Assembly (NCBI GenBank): GCA_018066805.1
Contig: JAGPVX010000042.1
Location: forward strand, 1 to 32,114
DNA from: Paraperlucidibaca sp.
GTDB lineage: Bacteria > Pseudomonadota > Gammaproteobacteria > Pseudomonadales > Moraxellaceae
Length of the DNA stretch: 32,114 nt
Reading direction: 5' to 3'
Below, piece after piece: positions 9,275 to 17,203 of this stretch (the first letter of the stretch is position 1; every line of letters starts with the position of its first letter). The notes under the pieces were generated by a model. That model did not search any database, was not told the DNA's origin, and saw nothing but the letters and a program-made list of their open reading frames with translations. Made by a program: the position numbers and the translations under genes.

Positions 9275-9291
9275 CCTCGGACTAGCCGAGG
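9275..9291 (-). terminator. Weak hairpin between the small helical protein gene and gpmI
   Basis: CCTCGG-ACTAG-CCGAGG forms a perfect 6-bp stem with a 5-base loop just after the stop of the small gene at 9304. It lacks a clear T tract on the minus strand, so it would be an inefficient terminator or only a processing site. Confidence 0.3.
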
Positions 9292-9303
9292 GAGCGTGAG
9301 GCT

Positions 9304-9606
9304 TTAGTCTTTCTTGCCGATATTTTTCTGCGCCGCGATCTGATCTTCTACGGTTTCAATCAGGCCCGAAGCTAGATCGCCAACTTCGCGATTTACGCGG
9401 CGGATGGCGTCATACACGGTGCCAATTGTTTCGGCATGGGTCTTTTTAGCCGCAGCTGCATCATCTTCAAGCAAGCCACGCTTGGCTAGGGCATCAAGTG
9501 GCATCGAGGCGATGGCTTGGTGAATTTGCTCAACACTGGTGGCACCTTTGTCGACAGCCTCTTGGATCAAGTCCTTAATGGCCTCAACACGGGTTAAAAA
9601 TGACAT
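9304..9606 (-). CDS. Small conserved-looking helical protein, function unknown
   Basis: I do not recognise this 100-residue cytoplasmic protein by name. It has no signal peptide, membrane segment or Cys; it is rich in Ala, Glu, Asp, Lys and Ile with a regular amphipathic pattern and should be almost wholly helical. Its centre (residues about 17-50) looks like a short helical bundle, and its C-terminal half (about 60-95) a longer amphipathic helix, loosely phasin-like. A longer frame starts at 9630, but the ATG at 9606 has an AGAGG Shine-Dalgarno with 8 bases of spacing and is preferred. It is divergent from fabR and shares its 68-base control region, including the FabR-like palindrome, so it could be under FabR control. 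That link is inference. Confidence 0.8.
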   Translation of the reverse strand: MSFLTRVEAIKDLIQEAVDKGATSVEQIHQAIASMPLDALAKRGLLEDDAAAAKKTHAETIGTVYDAIRRVNREVGDLASGLIETVEDQIAAQKNIGKKD

Positions 9607-9621
9607 TGCTTTGACCTCTCT

Positions 9622-9639
9622 AGTGAACATCTGTGCGCT
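9622..9639. promoter_or_regulatory. Candidate FabR/DesT-type operator
   Basis: The 18-base element AGTGAACATCTGTGCGCT is an imperfect palindrome: its two 8-base arms match at 6 of 8 positions around a central TC. Size and arm sequence resemble the sites I recall for FabR in E. coli and DesT in Pseudomonas. It lies in the 68-base gap between two divergent genes, one of them a FabR-like regulator, and overlaps the probable -35 region of fabR. This suggests autoregulation and possible control of the small gene. The consensus was recalled, not searched. Confidence 0.55.
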
Positions 9640-9641
9640 AA

Positions 9642-9650
9642 TGCTAAACT
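9642..9650 (+). promoter_or_regulatory. Candidate extended -10 for fabR
   Basis: TGCTAAACT fits TG-n-TAAACT and lies 24 bases before the fabR ATG at 9675. The position 17 bases upstream (9622-9627, AGTGAA) falls inside the palindrome, so a protein bound there would block polymerase. Confidence 0.4.
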
Positions 9651-9674
9651 AGCTGCAGCATATAAGGGACCATC

Positions 9675-10295
9675 ATGGCACTGCGCGAAGAAAAAAAACT
9701 GCAAACCCGACAAGCGCTAATGGATGCGGCACTAACGCTCATGCATGAAGGCGCTGGTTTTTCAGGCCTGAGCTTGCGCGAAGTATCACGACAAGCAGGC
9801 TTAGTGCCGACCGGTTTTTATCGCCACTTTCCTGACCTCGACGCCTTAGGCGAAGAGCTTGCGGTCGAGGCTTGCCGGCAACTGCGTGTGGTCATGCGCC
9901 AAGTCCGCAAAAAAGCACAAGGCGGAGCCGCTATCACTGAGTCTGTGACGGCACTGGTCGAGTTTATCCGCCACAACCCATTGTACTTTGAGTTTCTTGC
10001 ACGCGAACGCGCCGGTGGCCCACCGAAAGTGCGCGAAACCATTCACACGCAAATGCGCCAGTTTGTTGCTGAGCTTGCTGAAGACTTGCAGCAATGGCCA
10101 ATCTACACAGACTTCCCACGCGATGACCTCGCTATGCTGGCCGATCTTGTGGTCAACACCGTCATCCATTTAGCCCTAGATTTGCTGGCGCTACCTTATG
10201 TGGAAGACGATGCCGAGCAAGTATTACGAACCACCAAGCAATTACGCTTGATCATGCTTGGCGCTCATGCGTGGAAGCCAGAAAAAGGCGCTTAA
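9675..10295 (+). CDS. fabR: TetR-family regulator of unsaturated fatty acid synthesis, FabR/DesT-like
   Basis: FabR and DesT sense the balance of saturated and unsaturated acyl-CoA/ACP and repress fabA/fabB or desaturase genes. The 206-residue protein has an N-terminal TetR helix-turn-helix (about 29-51) with LSLREVSRQAGLVPTGFYRHF, very close to the FabR recognition helix, and a ligand domain with LVEFIRHNPLYFEFLARERAGG, also FabR-like. The start ATG follows AAGGGA with 5 bases of spacing. Its stop codon lies within the loop of a strong bidirectional terminator. No desaturase or fabA/fabB gene is in the window. The family call is firm; FabR versus DesT cannot be decided from sequence alone. 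Confidence 0.85.
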   Translation: MALREEKKLQTRQALMDAALTLMHEGAGFSGLSLREVSRQAGLVPTGFYRHFPDLDALGEELAVEACRQLRVVMRQVRKKAQGGAAITESVTALVEFIRHNPLYFEFLARERAGGPPKVRETIHTQMRQFVAELAEDLQQWPIYTDFPRDDLAMLADLVVNTVIHLALDLLALPYVEDDAEQVLRTTKQLRLIMLGAHAWKPEKGA

Positions 10296-10307
10296 AAGCG
10301 CCTTTTT
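10282..10307. terminator. Bidirectional rho-independent terminator between fabR and dsbA
   Basis: A 6-bp stem GGCGCT/AGCGCC (10287-10292 and 10297-10302) with a TAAA loop is flanked by five A on the left and five T on the right, so it works on both strands. The fabR stop codon TAA at 10293-10295 forms most of the loop. The dsbA stop lies 10 bases beyond. Confidence 0.9.
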
Positions 10308-10316
10308 CTTATCTAC

Positions 10317-10928
10317 TTATTTCTTCTTGGCTTGCTCTTGGGCTACCAATGCTTTCACCACTTCAATGGTGCGTGCACTTTCACCTGGCACTAAATACTT
10401 ACCATTAACGACGATAGCCGGCACACCCGATAGTTGGTATCGCACAGCCAAATTGCGTGACTGAGCCACTTTTGCACTAACCGTAAATGAGTTGTAAAGA
10501 CCATTGAAATTGGCTTCTTTCACACCAAATCCAGCATAAAACTTGGCTAAGCTTTTTTGCGAAAATAAGCGCTGTTTATCGATCTGAATGGCAGCAAACA
10601 GCGGGCCGTGAGTTTTCTCGACTAGGCCTAATGACTCAGCGACATAATAGCCGCGAGCGTTTGCTTCCCACACGGAGTTTAAAGCTGCTGGGCTACGCTC
10701 AAACTTAATGCCGGCTGGATTGGTTTTCAGCCATGCAGCAACATGTGGCTCTAAGGTGTAGCAATGTGGGCAGCCATACCAAAAGAACTCACGCACTTCG
10801 ATAAGACCACTGCTAAGTGCAGGTGTTGGGTTTGCTAGGCGTGTGTAATCTTTGCCCTCAACGGGCGTCAACGCGAGAGCCCAAGTCGGTAGTGCCAACA
10901 GTAATACCGCAATAAATTTCTTCATCAT
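10317..10928 (-). CDS. dsbA: Thiol:disulfide interchange protein DsbA
   Basis: This periplasmic oxidase introduces disulfide bonds into exported proteins and is reoxidised by DsbB. The 203-residue precursor has a signal peptide (about 1-19, LPTWALA) and the thioredoxin-fold active site Cys53-Pro-His-Cys56 in FFWYGCPHC, with the cis-proline loop in SGVPAIVVNG. A longer frame begins at 10976, but AAGGA at 10941-10937 stands 8 bases before the ATG at 10928, which I chose; the ATG at 10925 is also possible. It lies downstream of the cytochrome c4 gene, but a strong terminator in between means it probably has its own promoter. Placement next to c-type cytochromes is common in pseudomonads. Confidence 0.94.
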   Translation of the reverse strand: MMKKFIAVLLLALPTWALALTPVEGKDYTRLANPTPALSSGLIEVREFFWYGCPHCYTLEPHVAAWLKTNPAGIKFERSPAALNSVWEANARGYYVAESLGLVEKTHGPLFAAIQIDKQRLFSQKSLAKFYAGFGVKEANFNGLYNSFTVSAKVAQSRNLAVRYQLSGVPAIVVNGKYLVPGESARTIEVVKALVAQEQAKKK

Positions 10929-10987
10929 TGTCATTATCCTTAAACGGTTAGAGCAGGTTAACGCTTTAGTGAACACTTGGCTGACAG

Positions 10988-11010
10988 AAAAAAGCCCGCA
11001 TAGGCGGGCT
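10988..11010 (-). terminator. Rho-independent terminator after the cytochrome c4 gene
   Basis: On the minus strand AGCCCGC/GCGGGCT forms a 7-bp GC-rich stem (11010-11004 with 10999-10993) with a 4-base loop, followed by a run of six T including the stem's last base. It sits 22 bases after the cytochrome c4 stop and separates it from dsbA. Confidence 0.9.
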
Positions 11011-11032
11011 CATTTCACATCAACACAAGAGC

Positions 11033-11689
11033 TTAGTGAAGACCCTGAATGTACGACGCCAAAGCCTGAATGTCTTTATCTGACAACTTGGCCGCAATCA
11101 TTTGCATAGGGCCTAAGTCGCCAGGCTTGGCACCATCATTGTCGCGACGATCGCCAGTGAGGTCATCACGGCCGGCAGCACGAAACATTTTCAGCTGGTT
11201 AGCGGTGTACTCAGCATGCTGACCAGAAAGACGCGGGAATGCCGCAAATGTGTTGCCTTTGCCTGCAGGACCGTGACAGCCCGAGCAAGCGGTCAAGCCA
11301 ATTTCTTTTTTGCCGCCGCGGAAGATTTTCTGGCCGAGCTCAACCAGTTCTTTGTTCGCACCGCCAATCGAGCCTTTCTGTTGCGAGTAATACTCTGCTA
11401 GATCAGCCATATCTTGATCAGCTAGGCCGGCAGCCATAGGCGCCATTAACGCGTTCACGCGCGTGCCTGCTTTGAAGTTCTGCAGCTGCTTATAAATGTA
11501 TTTAGCATTCTGGCCAGCTAGCTTAGGGAAGGTGGGCGCAGCACTATTGCCATCGGCGCCGTGGCAGGCCGCGCAAACCGCCGCCTTTCCTTGACCGGCA
11601 GTAGCATCGCCCTTGGGCATAACAACGGCAGCATGGCTGAATGAGCTAACGCCCAATAACAGCGAAACAACGGCAACAAACTTTTTCAT
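11033..11689 (-). CDS. cc4: Dihaem cytochrome c4
   Basis: Cytochrome c4 is a periplasmic electron carrier with two class I haem domains, passing electrons to terminal oxidases (cbb3 type in pseudomonads). The 218-residue precursor has a signal peptide (1-20, cut after SHA) and two CxxCH haem sites: Cys39-Ala-Ala-Cys42-His43 and Cys135-Ser-Gly-Cys138-His139. Methionine ligands are likely in LMAPMAAGL (about 82-85) and GPMQMIAAKL (about 195-197). It lies 18 bases downstream of the cytochrome c5 gene, so they likely share a transcript that ends at 10988. Its Shine-Dalgarno is weak. Confidence 0.95.
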   Translation of the reverse strand: MKKFVAVVSLLLGVSSFSHAAVVMPKGDATAGQGKAAVCAACHGADGNSAAPTFPKLAGQNAKYIYKQLQNFKAGTRVNALMAPMAAGLADQDMADLAEYYSQQKGSIGGANKELVELGQKIFRGGKKEIGLTACSGCHGPAGKGNTFAAFPRLSGQHAEYTANQLKMFRAAGRDDLTGDRRDNDGAKPGDLGPMQMIAAKLSDKDIQALASYIQGLH

Positions 11690-11707
11690 AAGAGCACTCG
11701 TAGCAGC

Positions 11708-11998
11708 TTATTTAGACATATATTTAATGAGCGCTTTATATTCAGCGTCTGTGCAATCATTACACAGGCCTTTCGGCGGCATCATCTTAAAACCATTTTT
11801 AGCGTGAGCAAGCAGTGTCGCTTCGCCTTGCTTCAAGCGCGGCGCCCAAGCAGCCTTATCGCCCGTTTTTGGCGCTTGCATAACGCCAGTAGCGTGGCAG
11901 GCGGCGCACGATTGCTTGTAACGCTGCTCAGTTGTAGCTGCCTGAGCGAATGCGCTCACGCCAATCAGCAACGCTGCAAACATTAATTGCTTTTTCAT
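11708..11998 (-). CDS. Monohaem cytochrome c5
   Basis: This is a small periplasmic electron carrier of the c5 family. The 96-residue precursor has a signal peptide (1-20, FAQA), the haem site Cys31-Ala-Ala-Cys34-His35, a methionine ligand at Met72 or Met73 in FKMMPPKG, and the extra Cys79/Cys82 pair (GLCNDC) that forms the disulfide characteristic of c5. A longer frame starts at 12010, but GGAG at 12008-12005 is 6 bases before the ATG at 11998, which I chose. It is the first gene of a c5-c4 leftward pair. A perfect TATAAT upstream is discussed among the rejected items. Confidence 0.94.
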   Translation of the reverse strand: MKKQLMFAALLIGVSAFAQAATTEQRYKQSCAACHATGVMQAPKTGDKAAWAPRLKQGEATLLAHAKNGFKMMPPKGLCNDCTDAEYKALIKYMSK

Positions 11999-12100
11999 GA
12001 CATGCTCCATCGATTATAGGGAGATTGAGCTTTAACATCACCCATCATGCGACAACACTACGAAACGATCACGCTTTTTTACGTCAAATAGTATATCGCA

Positions 12101-12128
12101 GTGACCATACGTGGTGTAGCCCTATAAA
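12101..12128 (+). promoter_or_regulatory. Candidate sigma-70 promoter for engB
   Basis: GTGACC (12101-12106, 4 of 6 to the -35 consensus) and TATAAA (12123-12128, 5 of 6) are 16 bases apart and lie 30 bases before the engB ATG. They are in the 159-base gap between the divergent cytochrome c5 and engB genes, in which I see no other feature. Confidence 0.5.
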
Positions 12129-12157
12129 CTACCAGCCTTTAAAAATGAGCAAAGACT

Positions 12158-12820
12158 ATGACGGACGCTGAATACATGTTGATTGCGCTGTCCCGTGCGC
12201 AGTTTCAAATCAGCGCACCGACGCTTGCTTTATGCCCACCAGAAATGGGCCATGAAGTCGCTTTTGCTGGCCGTTCAAACGCCGGCAAATCTACTGCAAT
12301 CAATATCTTAACTCGCCAGAAGCAGTTGGCTCGTGCCTCCAAAACGCCTGGCCGCACGCAGTTGATTAACTTTTTCGCTCTCGATGAAGAGCGTCGTTTA
12401 GTAGACTTGCCCGGCTATGGCTATGCCAAAGTGCCGATCGCTATGAAGCTGGCGTGGCAAAAACATTTGGCGCACTACCTGCGTGAACGCCACACCTTGC
12501 GTGGTTTAATTTTGCTGATGGACTTGCGCCATCCACTATCGAGCTTCGATCGCAACATGCTCGACTGGGCTAAGCAGCGTAATTTAGCCGTGCATATTTT
12601 GCTGACTAAGGCCGATAAGCTTAATCGTGGCCCAGCTATTACGGCACTGATTGCCGTACGTAAATCGCTTAAAGAGCTAAATTACGAAGGTAGCGTGCAG
12701 TTATTTTCGGCAACTACGCGCATCGGTCTCGATGAGGCAGCTCTGCAAATTGGCGAATGGTTGCAGATGCCCATGCCTTCGCAAGCAGAAAGCAGCGATG
12801 AGGCAGCTTCGGCGAAATAA
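12158..12820 (+). CDS. engB: Ribosome biogenesis GTPase EngB (YihA/YsxC)
   Basis: EngB (YihA/YsxC) is an essential TRAFAC GTPase needed for assembly of the large ribosomal subunit. The 220-residue protein has G1 GRSNAGKS (38-45), the G2 threonine region KTPGRTQ (62-68), G3 DLPGYG (83-88) and G4 TKAD near 144. Its length is slightly more than the usual 200-215 residues, mostly at the C-terminus, which ends in a Ser/Ala/Glu-rich tail. The Shine-Dalgarno is weak (AAAG). It converges with polA at a strong terminator, as in many gammaproteobacteria where yihA and polA are neighbours. Confidence 0.95.
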   Translation: MTDAEYMLIALSRAQFQISAPTLALCPPEMGHEVAFAGRSNAGKSTAINILTRQKQLARASKTPGRTQLINFFALDEERRLVDLPGYGYAKVPIAMKLAWQKHLAHYLRERHTLRGLILLMDLRHPLSSFDRNMLDWAKQRNLAVHILLTKADKLNRGPAITALIAVRKSLKELNYEGSVQLFSATTRIGLDEAALQIGEWLQMPMPSQAESSDEAASAK

Positions 12821-12831
12821 CACGCAGCAGC

Positions 12832-12880
12832 AAAAAGGCCATCAACACTGGATGTGGATTCCAGCGTTGATGGCCTTTTT
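12832..12880. terminator. Long bidirectional terminator between engB and polA
   Basis: A 10-bp stem GGCCATCAAC/GTTGATGGCC (12837-12846 and 12866-12875) is extended inwards, after one mismatch, by CTGG/CCAG (12848-12851 and 12861-12864). It has five A on the left (12832-12836) and five T on the right (12876-12880), so it can stop transcription from both convergent genes. Confidence 0.95.
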
Positions 12881-12893
12881 ATTGGAGGCGTTT

Positions 12894-15695
12894 TTAGTGC
12901 GCCTCATCCCAGTTTTTACCGATGCCCACTTCCACATCTAGCGGCACAGCTAGCTCCGCAGCAGCGGCCATTTCAGCCTTCAGCAGCGCAGTAACACGCA
13001 CAACCTCAAGCTCAGGCACTTCCAAGACCAACTCATCGTGCACCTGCATGACCATCACGGCTTTGAGATTTTCGCGATCGAGTGCGGACTGCACACGCAA
13101 CATGGCGCGCTTGATGATGTCGGCGGCAGTGCCTTGCATGGGCGCGTTGATCGCCGCACGTTCAGCGGCTTGGCGTAGCATCGGTTTTGGCGAGCGGATA
13201 TCACGCAGCATTAAGCGACGACCAAATAGCGTCTCCACATAGCCTTGCTCATGCGCCTGCGCTCGCGTGCGCTCCATATAATCCTGCACGCCGGGGTAGC
13301 GCGAGAAATAGCGCGAAATATAGTCGGCGGCCTCACTGCGGGAAATATCCAGCTGCTTAGCTAGGCCAAACGCCGACATGCCGTAAATTAACCCGAAATT
13401 CACGGCTTTCGCAGCTCGGCGCTGATCGCTAGTGACCTCACTCGGCGTGATACCCAACACTTCGGCGGCTGTGGCACGGTGAACATCGAGGCCATCGCGG
13501 AAGGCTTTAAGCAAGCCTTCGTCGTGCGACAAATGCGCCATGATGCGCAGCTCGATTTGCGAATAGTCGGCCGCCATGATCACGCAACCCGCTGGAGCAA
13601 CAAACGCTTGGCGTATGCGGCGGCCTTCTTCGGTGCGAATCGGAATATTTTGCAGGTTGGGATCGCTAGACGATAAACGCCCTGTAGCAGCTACGGCCTG
13701 ATGATATGAGGTGTGCACACGGCCAGTTTTAGCTTGCACCATCTCGGGCAATTTGTCGGTATAGGTCGAGCGTAATTTCGACAAGCTGCGATGCTCAAGC
13801 AACAGCTTAGGCAGCGGGTGACTTAGCTGCTCGAGCACATCTTCGGCCGTGGAGTACTGGCCACTCGCGGTTTTTTTGCCGCCGGGAATGCCCAGCTTTT
13901 CAAACAAAATTACTCCCAATTGCTTAGGCGAACTCAAATTAAACTCTTCGCCTGCAAGCTCATAGACTTGGGTTTCTAACCAATGCAAGCGCGAGGTCAG
14001 CGACAGCGTTTGCACGCGTAACACTTCTGGATCAATCAACGTGCCGTGATACTCCATGCGCTGAAGCACGCGCTGCACAGGTAGTTCTAAATCAGTGAGT
14101 AGCGAGAGTAATGCCGGCGTTTTCGCAAGCTCTGCCTCTAATAGATTAGCTAACTGCAAGGTGTAGTCGGCATCTTCGCCGGCATAGGGTGCGGCCTGCT
14201 CAATACTGATGCGCTCAAACGTTACTGCCTTAGCACCTTTGCCAGCGATATCGCTAAAGCTGATGCCTTTACGGCCAAGATAATATTCGCCCAAAGCTTC
14301 GAGATTGTGCCTAGTCGCGGTGGCATCGAGCACGTAAGAGGCGAGCATGGTGTCGCAGCTCACTCCATGCAAAGCGAGGCCTTCGTTGGCGAAAATATGC
14401 ATATCATATTTTGCGTGCTGCAAGATTTTGGCGATCTGCTCAGACTCTAGCAGCGGCTTAAAGGCGGCCAATACATCGGCTTTTGGCAGCTGCTTAGGCT
14501 CAACGCTGACATCGTGACCAACGGGAACATACCAAGCTTCCCCTGGTTCAATGGCAACCGACAGGCCGACTAATTCAGCTTCGATGTAGTTTAGGCTAGT
14601 GGTTTCGGTGTCGATGGCAAAGCGCTTAGCGGCGATGAGTTTGGCAATTAGCTCGCTGAGCTGATCACTAGTGTCGACGATGTGCGTGATTGTTTTAGCA
14701 TCGCTTTCGGGAGCGGGGAAGCGAGTGTCTGTGCCTGTGGGCCCGTAAGCACTCTTGGTCGCTACGACATTTGCAGTGCTTGAAGTCGATTGTGGTGGCG
14801 TGGCCCATTCGCTAGCGCCACGCGAGTTCGGCACATGGCCATCGGCGCGTAACTCATTGGCCCAGCTACGAAACTCCAGCTCATCATAGAGCGCTAATAG
14901 CAGCGCTTCATCGCTGGGCTTGAGCGCGAAATCCTCTAGGCTTTCATCAAGCTCAACATCGCATTTAATAGTCACTAGCTCGCGCGTCATGCCCAGCTGC
15001 GGAATGAAGTCGCGCAGCTTCTCGCCAACTTTGCCTTTAATTTCATCGGCATGGGCAACGATATTTTCCAACGTGTCATAGGCTGTTAGCCATTTCACCG
15101 CTGTCTTTGGCCCCACGCTAGGCACGCCAGGAATGCCGTCAGAGCTATCGCCCATCAGCATTAAATAATCGATGATTTGGTCGGGGCGCACGCCAAATTT
15201 GCCGAAAACACCGGCCTCATCGAGCACAACGCTGGTCATGGTGTTCACCAACGTGATGTCTTTATTAACCAGCTGCGCCAGATCTTTATCGCCGGTGGAA
15301 ACTAGCACCGGCCATCCGGCGTTGGCGGCGGTGTGTGCCAAGGTGCCGATGACGTCGTCTGCTTCAACGCCGGGAGTGCACAGCAGTGGCAGACCCAGCG
15401 CCCGCACCATGGCGTGCAACGGCGCAATTTGCGTGCGCATATCATCGGGCATGGGTGGGCGGTGAGCTTTGTACTCGGGGTAAATATCATCGCGAAATGT
15501 CTTGCCGGGCGCGTCGAAAACCACGACCACATGCGTAGGGCCAACCTGTTTAACCAGGCTTTTTAGCATGTTAACAACACCCTTAATCGCGCCTGTGGCT
15601 TGGCCTGTGCGCGTAGTCAATGGCGGCATCGCGTGATAGGCGCGATAGAGGTATGACGAGCCATCGACTAGAACTAGAGGTGGGCGTGTACTCAT
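12894..15695 (-). CDS. polA: DNA polymerase I
   Basis: PolA fills gaps and removes RNA primers in replication and repair. The 933-residue protein has all three domains. The 5'-3' nuclease (about 1-290) shows FDAPGKTFR and EADDVIGT. The 3'-5' exonuclease (about 335-525) keeps Asp362 and Glu364 (DTETTSL), Asp431 (HAKYD) and Asp508 (YAGEDAD), so proofreading is expected. The polymerase domain has motif A with Asp710 (DYSQIELR), the O-helix (RRAAKAVNFGLIYG, about 759-772) and motif C His886-Asp887-Glu888. A low-complexity linker rich in Ser, Thr and Pro (about 290-335) joins nuclease and exonuclease. The start follows GCGAG with 7 bases of spacing. It is transcribed away from zur. Confidence 0.98.
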   Translation of the reverse strand: MSTRPPLVLVDGSSYLYRAYHAMPPLTTRTGQATGAIKGVVNMLKSLVKQVGPTHVVVVFDAPGKTFRDDIYPEYKAHRPPMPDDMRTQIAPLHAMVRALGLPLLCTPGVEADDVIGTLAHTAANAGWPVLVSTGDKDLAQLVNKDITLVNTMTSVVLDEAGVFGKFGVRPDQIIDYLMLMGDSSDGIPGVPSVGPKTAVKWLTAYDTLENIVAHADEIKGKVGEKLRDFIPQLGMTRELVTIKCDVELDESLEDFALKPSDEALLLALYDELEFRSWANELRADGHVPNSRGASEWATPPQSTSSTANVVATKSAYGPTGTDTRFPAPESDAKTITHIVDTSDQLSELIAKLIAAKRFAIDTETTSLNYIEAELVGLSVAIEPGEAWYVPVGHDVSVEPKQLPKADVLAAFKPLLESEQIAKILQHAKYDMHIFANEGLALHGVSCDTMLASYVLDATATRHNLEALGEYYLGRKGISFSDIAGKGAKAVTFERISIEQAAPYAGEDADYTLQLANLLEAELAKTPALLSLLTDLELPVQRVLQRMEYHGTLIDPEVLRVQTLSLTSRLHWLETQVYELAGEEFNLSSPKQLGVILFEKLGIPGGKKTASGQYSTAEDVLEQLSHPLPKLLLEHRSLSKLRSTYTDKLPEMVQAKTGRVHTSYHQAVAATGRLSSSDPNLQNIPIRTEEGRRIRQAFVAPAGCVIMAADYSQIELRIMAHLSHDEGLLKAFRDGLDVHRATAAEVLGITPSEVTSDQRRAAKAVNFGLIYGMSAFGLAKQLDISRSEAADYISRYFSRYPGVQDYMERTRAQAHEQGYVETLFGRRLMLRDIRSPKPMLRQAAERAAINAPMQGTAADIIKRAMLRVQSALDRENLKAVMVMQVHDELVLEVPELEVVRVTALLKAEMAAAAELAVPLDVEVGIGKNWDEAH

Positions 15696-15725
15696 GACGT
15701 GGCTCGCTTCGAAATCGTGGCGTTA

Positions 15726-15734
15726 TGTTACACT
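15726..15734 (+). promoter_or_regulatory. Candidate extended -10 for the zur-znuCB operon
   Basis: TGTTACACT fits TG-n-TACACT and lies about 31 bases before the first possible zur start, in the 70-base divergent gap shared with polA. I could not find a convincing Zur palindrome over it, so zinc-dependent autoregulation is not shown by the sequence. Confidence 0.35.
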
Positions 15735-15765
15735 GTTGCGTCACTTCATTTCAGGCTAATGCGCT

Positions 15766-16356
15766 ATGCCCGCCGCTTTTCGTCCACTTTCTGCACAGGA
15801 CAGCACGTCGCCCTCGTTAAAGCCTAGCACCTCAAAGCGAGAGTCTACGTTGCGAGAGCCGAAGCGGATCAAGTCTCAGCGACTTAGCCCCACACTTGCG
15901 CATGATCATTCGCACTGTGTTGATAGCGCTTTGGCGTCGGCCGAGCGCCTATGCTCGGAAGCTGGCGCGCGCCTAACGCCTTTGCGTAAACGCGTTTTGG
16001 AGCTGGTGTGGGCTAGCCATAAGCCGCTAGGTGCTTATGAACTGCTAGATCAGCTCGCGCAAGAAGGTCATAAACCGGCACCTCCAACAATTTATCGCGC
16101 ACTGGATTTTTTGCTGCAACAGGGCTTAGTGCATCGCATCACTAGCCTCAATGCATTTTTGGGCTGCGCGCACCCAGAGCACGCACATGGCGGCTACTTT
16201 TTGATTTGCCAGCAGTGCGGCACCGCCGAGGAATTGGCGGAAGTGAAGGGCATTACCACTGCCATTGATGCCGCAACGAAAGCGGCGTGCTTCACAGTAA
16301 CGCATGGCGCGTTGGAACTAATGGGCACCTGCCAAGCCTGCATTGATGAGCGCTGA
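15766..16356 (+). CDS. zur: Zinc uptake regulator Zur (Fur family)
   Basis: Zur represses zinc uptake genes when zinc is plentiful. From the ATG at 15766 the protein has 196 residues: a Ser/Lys/Arg-rich stretch (1-43), then the Zur-typical HDHSHC (46-51), a winged helix ending in [20 protein letters not shown] (about 106-125), and a dimerisation domain with metal residues in [10 protein letters not shown]. The structural zinc cysteines are Cys148/Cys151 and Cys189/Cys192. Pseudomonad Zur proteins I know begin only about 10 residues before HDHSHC, so the first 30-odd residues are unusual. A TTG at 15850 preceded by GAGAG with 6 bases of spacing would give 168 residues and is a serious alternative. 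The znuC start lies at the zur stop, so zur-znuC-znuB is one operon. Confidence 0.92.
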   Translation: MPAAFRPLSAQDSTSPSLKPSTSKRESTLREPKRIKSQRLSPTLAHDHSHCVDSALASAERLCSEAGARLTPLRKRVLELVWASHKPLGAYELLDQLAQEGHKPAPPTIYRALDFLLQQGLVHRITSLNAFLGCAHPEHAHGGYFLICQQCGTAEELAEVKGITTAIDAATKAACFTVTHGALELMGTCQACIDER

Positions 16357-16357
16357 T

Positions 16358-17203
16358 ATGGCCTTGAATATTAGTAGTCTGCGGCCATTGGCCGAGCCTT
16401 TGCTCAAGCTCAGCAATATCAGCTGGCATATCGATGGTCGCAGCGTGCTTGAGGGTGTCGATCTGTCGTTGCAGCGCGGTCAAATCACCACGATTATTGG
16501 CCCAAATGGTGCCGGCAAAACCTGTCTAATTCGTATCGCTTTAGGCTTGATGCCTGCCAGCTCAGGCCAACGCTGGTTAGCGCCTAATTTGCGCATCGGT
16601 TATGTTCCTCAGCGCTTCCCATTGAACCCGTACTTGCCCTTAACTGTGGCCGATTTTTTAGCACTGCCAGGGCCTAGTGGGCAGCCGTCGCGTTTTTCAT
16701 GGTTGCGATGGCCTGCGCCAAGGCAACAATATTCGCAATCGGAAATTTTATCTGCATTACGCGAAGTTGGTGCCGAGCATTTACTCTCTCATGCTGCATT
16801 AACACTCTCTGGCGGCGAGCAGCAACGCGTGCTTCTAGCTCGCGCTCTGCTGCGCAAACCAGACTTATTAGTGCTCGATGAGCCAGTACAAGGCGTTGAT
16901 CTTGCCGGTCAAAATGAGCTTTATGCGCTAATTCGCAAGCTTCGTGATCGTCATGGTTGCGGCGTGCTCATGGTCTCGCACGACTTACACGTGGTGATGG
17001 CGGCGACCGACCAGGTAGTCTGCCTAAATCGCCACGTCTGCTGCACGGGGCATCCGGAAGCGGTGAGCAAGCATCCCGAGTATCAGCGCTTATTTGGCGC
17101 TAGCGGCGGCCGCGATTTAGCCATTTATACGCACCACCACGATCATCATCACAGCCTGCAAGGCGATGCCACCGACTGCGACACCGGATGTAAACATGAC
17201 TGA
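16358..17203 (+). CDS. znuC: Zinc ABC transporter ATP-binding protein ZnuC
   Basis: ZnuC powers zinc import through the ZnuB permease. Counted from the ATG at 16358 (281 residues) it has Walker A GPNGAGKT (48-55), the ABC signature LSGGEQQ (from about 150), Walker B LLVLDEP (about 170-176) and the switch histidine in MVSHDLH. The C-terminus is rich in His and Cys (THHHDHHH, then scattered Cys), a tail seen in ZnuC proteins and likely to bind zinc. In-frame TTG at 16343 and ATG at 16346 would overlap the end of zur but lack a Shine-Dalgarno; the ATG at 16358 has TGAG about 7 bases upstream. It overlaps znuB by 8 bases. Confidence 0.95.
   Translation: MALNISSLRPLAEPLLKLSNISWHIDGRSVLEGVDLSLQRGQITTIIGPNGAGKTCLIRIALGLMPASSGQRWLAPNLRIGYVPQRFPLNPYLPLTVADFLALPGPSGQPSRFSWLRWPAPRQQYSQSEILSALREVGAEHLLSHAALTLSGGEQQRVLLARALLRKPDLLVLDEPVQGVDLAGQNELYALIRKLRDRHGCGVLMVSHDLHVVMAATDQVVCLNRHVCCTGHPEAVSKHPEYQRLFGASGGRDLAIYTHHHDHHHSLQGDATDCDTGCKHD

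Noticed and set aside
10964-10985. AGTGAACA near the 5' side of dsbA, like one arm of the fabR palindrome
   Set aside because: The second arm does not match, so it is a half-site at best and probably chance.
12013-12018. Perfect TATAAT on the minus strand before the cytochrome c5 gene
   Set aside because: Transcription would start only about 8 bases before the ATG at 11998 and cut into the Shine-Dalgarno GGAG, and the -35 is poor. A start further upstream is more likely.
15696-15765. Possible Zur box (GTTATGTTACACTGTTGC) before zur
   Set aside because: The element is closer to a direct repeat (TGTTAC/TGTTGC) than to the palindrome Zur binds, so I do not call it.
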